This document shows positions 1 to 4,288 of a stretch of 5,161 nucleotides of DNA, in pieces. Position numbers and translations under genes: made by a program. Under the pieces are notes generated by a model, which made no database searches, was not told the DNA's origin, and saw only the letters and a list, made by a program, of their open reading frames with translations. The DNA comes from Acidobacteriaceae bacterium (GTDB taxonomy: Bacteria; Acidobacteriota; Terriglobia; Terriglobales; Acidobacteriaceae), in assembly GCA_030040175.1 (NCBI GenBank), contig JASHUF010000439.1, positions 1-5,161 of the forward strand, given 5' to 3'. Positions within the stretch are counted from its first letter, which is position 1, and each line of letters begins with the position of its first letter.

Positions 1-678
1 ACCCAGGGCGTCACCTCGCAGCCCTCCGTCGCGCAGGATCCCGGCCTCGACTACGGCCGCGCCAGCTTCGGCATCCGCCAACGCGTCACCGTTCTCGACA
101 GCTTCACCGCCCCGCACGGCATTGTCATCGCCTCGCTGCTGGCTGCCCAATCCGGCACCCCGTACAACATCACCATCGGGCAGGACCTCACCGCCAACAA
201 CCAGTACAACGCGCGTCCCACCTATGGCGTCTGCGGCGCCGCGGACGTGATTCAAACCCAATATGGCTGCCTCGACACCGATCCCGTGGGCAAGGCGGAA
301 ACCATGGTGCCCTACGATCTCGGCACCGGGCCCGTCAACGCCGTCTTTCATATGCGCGTGAGCAAGGTGATCGGCATCGGCCCCAGGATCAAGGAAGCGG
401 GCGAAGGCAACACCGTTCACGCGGGCAACAGCGTAAGCGGTCGCGGGCTCAGCGGCGGAGGCGCAGCCATCCGTCTCGACGCCGCGGCCCCTCGCCGTTA
501 CAATCTCACCTTCGTCGCCGGCGTCAACAATCTCTTCAACCTCGTGAACTGGGGCACGCCCAACGGGGTCATGGGCTCGAGGCTCTTCGGCCAGACGCAG
601 CAGCTCGCCGGCGGCCAGTTCGGCGCCCCCACTCCCGGCAACCGGAGCGTCTGGCTGCAATCGAATTTTTCGTTCTGA
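1..678 (+). CDS. Oar-like TonB-dependent outer-membrane receptor, C-terminal part (5' end outside window)
   Basis: The frame is open from base 1 to the TGA at 676-678, giving 225 residues with no start inside the window; an ATG-like beginning near 247 would be internal. The sequence reads as the last strands of a large outer-membrane beta-barrel. An early stretch has the pattern DYGRASFGIRQR, followed by SLLAAQSGTPYNITIGQD near residues 45-60. Next come a glycine-rich strand with VSKVIGIGP (about 120-128), a VNNLFNLVNW segment (about 175-184), and a C-terminal NRSVWLQSNFSF ending in phenylalanine, the usual outer-membrane assembly signal. These features match the carboxypeptidase-regulatory-like / Oar TonB-dependent receptors that are highly expanded in Acidobacteria. 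Family members probably import oligosaccharides or other large substrates using TonB energy; the substrate cannot be told from this fragment. The gene converges on aroDE, 24 bp away. The family call is firm; the ligand is unknown. Confidence 0.85.
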   Translation, partial: TQGVTSQPSVAQDPGLDYGRASFGIRQRVTVLDSFTAPHGIVIASLLAAQSGTPYNITIGQDLTANNQYNARPTYGVCGAADVIQTQYGCLDTDPVGKAETMVPYDLGTGPVNAVFHMRVSKVIGIGPRIKEAGEGNTVHAGNSVSGRGLSGGGAAIRLDAAAPRRYNLTFVAGVNNLFNLVNWGTPNGVMGSRLFGQTQQLAGGQFGAPTPGNRSVWLQSNFSF

Positions 679-702
679 TGGCCGGGGCGCAGGAGTCCGC
701 GC

Positions 703-2457
703 TCAGCCCCGCCGGCGCAGGGCCAGCTCCACCACCCGCATCATGTCGGCTTCGGGAGCCGGCTTGCCCGTCCAGATTTCGAACTGCCGCGCCCCCTGCT
801 GCACAAACATCTCGAATCCGCTGATCACCGCCAGCCCCCGCGCCCGCGCCAGCTTGAGCAGCGGCGTCTCGATCGGCGTGTACACCATGTCGAAGACCAG
901 CCGCGCGTGGAGCTCGCTTTCCTCGATCGGCAGCGCCTGCATCGTTCCCGTCATGCCGCAGGGCGTGGTGTTGATCAGCACATCGAACTGGTTCTTCTTG
1001 AGCAGCTCGCGCTTGAGCGCCTTGGCCTTCGCCTTGCGCGCCAGGGCCACGGCCGTCTCATGGGTCCGGTTGGTAATAAACACCTCCGCTCCCTGCTCCA
1101 CCAGGCCGAAAACCGCCGCCCGCGCCGCGCCGCCCGCGCCCAGCACCAGCACGCGCGCGCCCTTCAGCCGCAACCGCCGTTCGAGCGGCCTCACCACGCC
1201 GGCCACGTCGGTGTTGAAGCCGTAAAGATTCCCGTCCGCGCCCGTCCTCAGCGTGTTGCACGCGCCAATGCGCCCGGTCAGCGGATCCATGTTGGCCAGG
1301 TGCGGCAGCACCTCCTGCTTGAGCGGCATGGTCACCGCCACGCCGCTCAGCGGCAGCTCGCGCGTCAGTGTCAGCAGATCGTTCAGGGTCTTCACCTTCA
1401 GCGGCAGCATCACCGCATTCACGTTCTCGCGCCGGAAAGCCGTATTGTGCATCAGCGGCGAAAGCGAGTGCCCGATGGGATTGCCCGCCACGCCAAAGAT
1501 CCGCGTCGCCTGGTCGAGTTGATCCATGCGGTAAAGGTCCACGAGCGATCGCACCGAGATCTGCCCGGGCGCGGTCTCCGTGCCCTCTGCGGCCGCGGCA
1601 AAGGTAAACGCGGCGCCGGCGCGCGGACCGAGGACCCGGCTCACCAGCCCCTCTTCGCCCATGGCAATGCCCACCACCTGCGCATCCAGCGCCTCGTCTT
1701 CGATCAGGCGCAGAACCGCCAGGTTATCGGAGAGCGTGCGCGCCGTGGAAACCACCTTCACGTAGTCCGGCTCAAAGACCTTGATCCGTTCCGCCGCTGC
1801 TTTGAGCCCCCGGGTGCGCGAGTAATCGTGGTAGCTCACCAGCAGCGCCGCGCCCGCCGCGCGCAACGCGGCGCGAAACCGCGCCCTCTGCGGCCGGTTT
1901 GCCTGCTCGGCGCTCTCCACTTCGAGATCGGCAATCTGGCATCCGGCCTCCGCGGCCTTCACCAGCATCTCCAGCTCCGCGCTCAGCGAGCCCGCAAATC
2001 CCCCGCCGTGCTCCTTGCGCCGGCAGGTCGCCAGGGCAATCACGTCGCGGTGCCGCGTCAGCAGCTCCTTGAGCTGCGGCAGAGCCGCCGCCGGTTTGGC
2101 CAGCGAGTCCAGCCGGAACTCGAGGAACCTCGCCTCACTCAGCGCCGCCTCCGCGCGGGCAAACAGCTCCGCCGGCGTCGCCCCCTGCAGGCTGACGCAC
2201 AGCTTCGGCAGGCGCAGCCGCGCAACCGTTGGCACTGCGGGCGCCGGGACCGCAGGCGCCGGGGCGGGCCCAGATCCGGCTCGGACCGCGGGGCCCAGCG
2301 CGGGCCTAGGTGCGGGCTTAGGCGCGGGCTTAGGCGAGGGCCCAGCCGCGGGGCGATTCCCCAGTCCGGCCCCGGACCCGGGCCGAGCCGCGGGTTTCGC
2401 GGCCTGTATCGGCGCAAGCGTGCCTGTTGCGTTCGGCATGACCTTCAATTGCCGCAT
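703..2457 (-). CDS. aroDE: Bifunctional type I 3-dehydroquinate dehydratase / shikimate dehydrogenase (AroD-AroE fusion)
   Basis: This cytoplasmic enzyme should convert 3-dehydroquinate to 3-dehydroshikimate and reduce that to shikimate with NADPH, two consecutive steps of chorismate synthesis. Numbering is from the ATG at 2457 (584 residues). Residues 19-76 are a low-complexity Pro/Ala/Lys/Arg stretch. Residues 81-310 are a class I dehydratase: EFR (E113, R115), CRR (145-147), SYHD with catalytic His210, VKVV with Schiff-base Lys234, SR (Arg274) and APGQ (Gln299). Residues 317-584 are shikimate dehydrogenase: HSLSP (330-334), VTMPLK with catalytic Lys380, ACNT (Asn401), FNTD with Asp417, nucleotide-binding GAGGAARA (440-447), NRT (463-465, typical of NADP preference), and a C-terminal QQGARQFEIWTG. 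All key residues are present in both halves. Start choice: ATG 2457 or ATG 2439 are both possible; a TTG at 2544 would add 29 residues but would make an upstream dyad coding. No start has a well-spaced Shine-Dalgarno. The function is near certain; the start is not. Confidence 0.95.
   Translation of the reverse strand: MRQLKVMPNATGTLAPIQAAKPAARPGSGAGLGNRPAAGPSPKPAPKPAPRPALGPAVRAGSGPAPAPAVPAPAVPTVARLRLPKLCVSLQGATPAELFARAEAALSEARFLEFRLDSLAKPAAALPQLKELLTRHRDVIALATCRRKEHGGGFAGSLSAELEMLVKAAEAGCQIADLEVESAEQANRPQRARFRAALRAAGAALLVSYHDYSRTRGLKAAAERIKVFEPDYVKVVSTARTLSDNLAVLRLIEDEALDAQVVGIAMGEEGLVSRVLGPRAGAAFTFAAAAEGTETAPGQISVRSLVDLYRMDQLDQATRIFGVAGNPIGHSLSPLMHNTAFRRENVNAVMLPLKVKTLNDLLTLTRELPLSGVAVTMPLKQEVLPHLANMDPLTGRIGACNTLRTGADGNLYGFNTDVAGVVRPLERRLRLKGARVLVLGAGGAARAAVFGLVEQGAEVFITNRTHETAVALARKAKAKALKRELLKKNQFDVLINTTPCGMTGTMQALPIEESELHARLVFDMVYTPIETPLLKLARARGLAVISGFEMFVQQGARQFEIWTGKPAPEADMMRVVELALRRRG
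2237..2347 (-). repeat. In-frame short tandem repeats encoding the Pro/Ala-rich N-terminus of AroDE
   Basis: Two small tandem arrays lie inside aroDE. One is a 12-bp unit (gcgggcttaggc and near copies) at 2300-2311, 2312-2323 and 2324-2335, with a diverged fourth at 2336-2347; on the minus strand it encodes repeated (K/R)PAP. The other is a 15-bp unit at 2237-2251 and 2252-2266, encoding repeated PAPAV. Both unit lengths are multiples of three, so copy-number change would lengthen or shorten the linker without breaking the frame. The arrays lie entirely N-terminal to the dehydratase domain, where length should be tolerated. Confidence 0.75.
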
Positions 2458-2465
2458 CTTAAGCC

Positions 2466-2489
2466 GTTTGCTGCAAGGATGCAACAAAC
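2466..2489. promoter_or_regulatory. Near-perfect dyad just upstream of aroDE, possible operator or leader hairpin
   Basis: The arms GTTTGCTGCA (2466-2475) and TGCAACAAAC (2480-2489) pair at 9 of 10 positions around a 4-nt centre. The dyad begins 8 bp upstream of the ATG at 2457 and 26 bp upstream of the ATG at 2439. This is where a repressor operator overlapping a promoter, or a translation-affecting mRNA hairpin, would sit. No specific regulator can be named. If translation began at the TTG at 2544 the dyad would be coding, so it is also weak evidence for a downstream ATG start. Confidence 0.45.
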
Positions 2490-2597
2490 CGAAGTGCGAC
2501 GTGCAAACACTGGCGCCCGCAAACCGCGCCCTCCTCACACCCAAGCCTCGAATCGGCCCTCATCGGCCCCATGAATGGCAAAAGAATGGCGAATCTT

Positions 2598-2654
2598 CAC
2601 CCATCCTTGCCAAGAAATTGGGTGCCCCGGGTCCCTCGCCTTTGGGGACCCGGG
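2598..2654. repeat. Two adjacent inverted repeats, the second a perfect 10-bp hairpin
   Basis: CACCCA (2598-2603) pairs with TGGGTG (2619-2624) across 15 nt. Immediately after, CCCGGGTCCC (2626-2635) pairs perfectly with GGGACCCGGG (2645-2654) across a 9-nt loop. No run of T follows on either strand, so an intrinsic terminator is not favoured. The CCCATCCTT core at the left resembles the hairpin elements at 3018-3054 and 4171-4264, so this may be a diverged copy of the same family joined to a second palindrome. Confidence 0.6.
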
Positions 2655-2679
2655 AAAGCACGAACCCCGGCAGACCGGG

Positions 2680-2710
2680 CCCTGTATCAGGGTGCGGTTT
2701 CAGCCGCGCC
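2680..2710 (+). repeat. TTCA-loop repeat, copy 1
   Basis: This copy starts with a small palindrome CCCTG-TAT-CAGGG (2680-2692). It carries the shared TGTATCAGGG lead (2683-2692), which runs into a stem of GGTGCGGT (2691-2698) with GCCGCGCC (2703-2710) around a TTCA loop. All 8 positions pair if two G-U pairs are allowed. Compared with copy 3 the stem sequence differs but pairing is kept. Confidence 0.65.
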
Positions 2711-2728
2711 GCAACCGCGGAACAAAAA

Positions 2729-2783
2729 CGGAGGGAGCCGGAGGCTTCAGCCCTGGGAACACCGCACCCAGTCGGAGGGAGCC
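2729..2783 (+). repeat. TTCA-loop core with flanking 11-bp direct repeat, copy 2
   Basis: An exact 11-bp direct repeat, CGGAGGGAGCC, occurs at 2729-2739 and 2773-2783. The first is followed by the core GGC-TTCA-GCC (2743-2752); the second is followed by a shortened TGAGCCC without the core. This looks like two partially overlapping or deleted copies of one element. Confidence 0.55.
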
Positions 2784-2824
2784 TGAGCCCAACAGGCAGG
2801 GGAAAACTCTACCGAAGCACGCTT

Positions 2825-2853
2825 TGTAATAAGGGCACGGCTTCAGCCGGGCC
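2825..2853 (+). repeat. TTCA-loop repeat, copy 3
   Basis: A lead similar to TGTATCAGGG (here TGTAATAAGGG, 2825-2835) is followed by stem GGCACGGC (2834-2841) and GCCGGGCC (2846-2853) around TTCA. Seven of 8 positions pair, with one A-G mismatch. It is the most regular copy alongside copy 1. Confidence 0.65.
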
Positions 2854-2864
2854 ATAGGCAGCGC

Positions 2865-2889
2865 AAAAAAAAGTTCGGGCTTCAGCCCG
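2865..2889 (-). repeat. TTCA-loop hairpin adjoining an A8 tract, copy 4 (terminator-like on minus strand)
   Basis: CGGGC (2876-2880) pairs with GCCCG (2885-2889) around TTCA. Eight A residues at 2865-2872 precede it, so on the minus strand the order is hairpin, three bases, then T8, which resembles an intrinsic terminator. No minus-strand gene ends nearby. It is therefore more safely described as another copy of the repeat core with an accidental or retained T tract. Confidence 0.45.
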
Positions 2890-2918
2890 CGCACCCCCCC
2901 AATCGCCGAGCCACGTCT

Positions 2919-2946
2919 TGTATCAGGGCACGGCTTCAGCCCGCAC
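2919..2946 (+). repeat. TTCA-loop repeat, copy 5 (degenerate right arm)
   Basis: The lead TGTATCAGGG (2919-2928) is identical to copy 1. GGCACGGC-TTCA (2927-2938) is identical to copy 3. The right arm (2939-2946) pairs for only three positions before mismatching, so the hairpin is decayed while the left half is conserved. Confidence 0.6.
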
Positions 2947-3017
2947 ATGGCCCGCCCCACCCCACACCCTCTCATCCTGAGCGAGCCCGCCCGCATCCGG
3001 GGTCCCCACGGACAGGT

Positions 3018-3054
3018 CCCACCCTTTCCACAGAAGCAAGCGGAAAGGGTGAGG
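3018..3054. repeat. CCCAnCCTT-type hairpin element with perfect 10-bp stem
   Basis: CACCCTTTCC (3020-3029) pairs perfectly with GGAAAGGGTG (3042-3051) across a 12-nt loop. Two further C-G pairs (3018-3019 with 3053-3054) form past a one-base bulge. Its outline (CCCACCCTTT at left, AAAGGGTG at right) matches the elements at 4171-4205 and 4232-4264. It lies upstream of the candidate promoter for the next gene, where a terminator for a plus-strand transcript would have no gene to serve. Confidence 0.6.
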
Positions 3055-3072
3055 CCCCAATCTGAAGAGCGC

Positions 3073-3102
3073 TTGAGATGCGGCTTAGCACTGCCGTGCT
3101 AT
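3073..3102 (+). promoter_or_regulatory. Weak candidate sigma-70 promoter for the membrane-protein gene
   Basis: TTGAGA (3073-3078, five of six matches to the -35 consensus) is followed after 18 bp by TGCTAT (3097-3102, three of six matches to the -10). Transcription would begin near 3109, leaving a leader of about 30 nt before the ATG at 3138. If correct, the earlier in-frame ATG at 3078 could not be used from this promoter. The -10 match is poor and similar pairs arise by chance. Confidence 0.25.
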
Positions 3103-3137
3103 GCCAGCGAGAGAATGGCGTGTGGTACATTTGCGCC

Positions 3138-4160
3138 ATGCATTGGAAGGGTTTGGCGATTCTGGCCCTGCTACCGGCGATGGCGCAGGGAAGCCCGGGG
3201 GTGTGGGCACAGACAACGGCAAACCCTGCGGGCACAGGCCAGACGACTACCGGCCAAGGGACGCCCGCCTATCCGCGGCCGGCAACAACCTATCCCAGGC
3301 CGGGCACAACGCAGAGGCCCGCGGGAACGCTGCCGTACACGAGCGCTCCGCCGTACACGGGCAAACCGGCAACGCCTGCGGCCGGAACGCAGAATCCGAA
3401 CCAGACTTCCTCCGAAAGCCCGCCCGATAACACGCCTGCCGACGAGGCCACGCCGCAGCACATCACCATCGCCACGCCTGCTCCGGCGCCCGCGCCTTCG
3501 GTCTGGGGCTGGCAGGACCGCATCACCTGGATGGCCAGAATCCTGCTGGTGGTCTTCGCCTGCGTGGGCATCTACATCGGACTCTCGCTGCTCAAAAAAG
3601 TGGACCGGCAGACGCAATACGCCGAAACGGCGGCGCAGTCGGCGGCGTTGAGCGCGCAGGCGGCGCTCTTGCACGCGCAGGCCCTCGTGCGCTCGGAGCG
3701 GCCATGGATACTGGTCACCGTGGAACCTTCCGGCAAGGTGGAAAACCGGTTCATGATCGTGGCCACGAACCGCGGGCGCGGTCCGGCGAGGATTGTCTCC
3801 GCGGTGGACAAAATCACCACCGAGGTCGATCAGTCGTCGCTGCCGCCGGAACCGGATTACAACGATGCCGAGACCAACGAATCTCTCGACGCGGTCATTT
3901 TGCTTCCCGGGGAATCGACCGGGATCAAGTCGTTCGGCAGGGAAGATGTGCGCGAGTTCTGCTCCAGCGAAGAGCAGTTCCGGCGCATCGAGAAATGGGA
4001 GGAAGTGATCCTGCTCTACGGCAAGATCGTGTACGAAGACCTGGTGGAACTGGGCAACGTGGAGCCGAGTGAAACGGCATGGTGCTGCTGGTACATTCAC
4101 GGACGCCAGAACAGCGGCATGGTGATGGCGGGTCCGCCGGCGTACAACCGGCACACGTAG
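3138..4160 (+). CDS. Uncharacterised membrane-anchored protein with Pro/Thr-rich periplasmic region and one transmembrane helix
   Basis: I do not recognise a named family. From the ATG at 3138 it has 340 residues. Residues 1-24 look like a signal peptide (MHWK, hydrophobic LAILALLPAMA, likely cleavage at VWA-Q). Residues 25-120 are rich in Pro, Thr, Gly and Ala with repeated YPRP and PAPAP, probably an extended periplasmic spacer. Residues 132-152 form a strong transmembrane helix ending in LLKK. Residues 153-185 are Ala/Gln-rich and helical (AAQSAALSAQAALLHAQAL), perhaps a short coiled coil. From SERPW (about 186-190) a compact domain of mostly beta character follows, including IVATNRGRGPARIVSAV and a CC pair at 316-317. 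If the signal peptide is cleaved, the C-terminal domain should lie in the cytoplasm (inference from the charges after the helix). An in-frame ATG at 3078 would add 20 residues; 3138 is preferred because it puts the signal sequence at the N-terminus. No clear ribosome binding site is visible. Confidence 0.75.
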   Translation: MHWKGLAILALLPAMAQGSPGVWAQTTANPAGTGQTTTGQGTPAYPRPATTYPRPGTTQRPAGTLPYTSAPPYTGKPATPAAGTQNPNQTSSESPPDNTPADEATPQHITIATPAPAPAPSVWGWQDRITWMARILLVVFACVGIYIGLSLLKKVDRQTQYAETAAQSAALSAQAALLHAQALVRSERPWILVTVEPSGKVENRFMIVATNRGRGPARIVSAVDKITTEVDQSSLPPEPDYNDAETNESLDAVILLPGESTGIKSFGREDVREFCSSEEQFRRIEKWEEVILLYGKIVYEDLVELGNVEPSETAWCCWYIHGRQNSGMVMAGPPAYNRHT

Positions 4161-4170
4161 ACTGTATATT

Positions 4171-4205
4171 CCCACTTCTGGAGCGCAAAACGCTCGAAGG
4201 ATGGG
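4171..4205. repeat. CCCAnCTT-type hairpin element after the membrane-protein gene
   Basis: The core GAGCG (4181-4185) pairs with CGCTC (4191-4195) around CAAAA. An outer stem pairs CTTC (4175-4178) with GAAG (4196-4199) and CCCA (4171-4174) with TGGG (4202-4205), with two-base bulges. That is about 13 pairs in all. It begins 10 nt past the TAG of the plus-strand gene, a suitable place for a transcript-ending or 3'-protecting hairpin, though no T run follows. Confidence 0.55.
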
Positions 4206-4231
4206 GCAACGGCATGAACAAGTGTGGTCTC

Positions 4232-4264
4232 CCAGCCTTTCGCCAAAGTGCGGCGCAAGGCTGG
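4232..4264. terminator. Strong 13-bp hairpin between convergent genes, possible bidirectional terminator or REP-like element
   Basis: CCAGCCTTTCGCC (4232-4244) pairs with GGCGCAAGGCTGG (4252-4264) at 12 of 13 positions across a 7-nt loop. It lies 24 bp beyond the stop codon of the minus-strand activator gene and downstream of the plus-strand gene, so it could end or protect transcripts from both sides. There is only a short AT-rich stretch (4271-4277) beside it and no T tract, so factor-independent termination is uncertain. Its sequence outline is shared with the elements at 3018-3054 and 4171-4205. Confidence 0.5.
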
Positions 4265-4288
4265 TGCGCCTAAATTTGGGGTGGGGCG

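Larger units (their letters stand above)
2490..3137. other. Gene-free, repeat-rich divergent spacer between aroDE and the membrane-protein gene
   Basis: I find no convincing gene in this stretch. The open frames across it run through inverted repeats, and their peptides are driven by those repeats (for example recurring LKPCP-type peptides on the minus strand). It contains, in order, a short 6-bp inverted repeat (2598-2624), a perfect 10-bp hairpin (2626-2654), a cluster of TTCA-loop repeats (2680-2946), a CTCATCCTGAG motif (2971-2981), another perfect 10-bp hairpin (3020-3051) and a weak promoter candidate for the downstream gene. The overall look is of REP-like or similar dispersed intergenic elements rather than decayed genes. 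Confidence 0.7.

Noticed and set aside
683..711. GC hairpin (CGGGGC with GCCCCG) spanning the convergent stops of the receptor gene and aroDE
   Set aside because: The stem is only 6 bp with a 17-nt loop, has no T tract on either strand and lies partly in aroDE coding sequence; in DNA this GC-rich such a pairing is expected by chance.
907..2574. A 555-codon open frame on the plus strand opposite aroDE
   Set aside because: It is antisense to a gene with intact catalytic motifs. The peptide is Arg/His/Gln-rich, as expected for an antisense frame in GC-rich DNA, and shows no recognisable domain.
2552..2590. Short direct repeats (ATCGGCCC at 2552 and 2562; GAATGGC at 2573 and 2584)
   Set aside because: Seven- to eight-base repeats at this spacing are not unusual and do not align with any gene start or symmetric structure.
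2571..2829. Small overlapping plus-strand frames (71 and 84 codons) in the spacer
   Set aside because: They run straight through inverted repeats, overlap each other in different frames and have no ribosome binding site or family resemblance.
2971..2981. CTCATCCTGAG motif resembling a dispersed bacterial intergenic repeat I recall
   Set aside because: Only about 11 bases are recognisable and only one copy is present, so it cannot be supported as a separate repeat from this window alone.
3116..3136. Possible sigma-54 promoter (TGGCGTG ... TTTGC) before the membrane-protein gene, tempting because of the nearby sigma-54 activator
   Set aside because: The spacing between the GG and GC elements is 14 or 7 bp, depending on which GG is used, instead of the required 10, so it cannot be a standard -24/-12 promoter.
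3171..4175. A 334-codon minus-strand open frame opposite the membrane-protein gene
   Set aside because: Its peptide is Arg-rich low-complexity sequence without hydrophobic or domain pattern. The plus-strand frame has a coherent signal peptide, membrane helix and folded-domain pattern.
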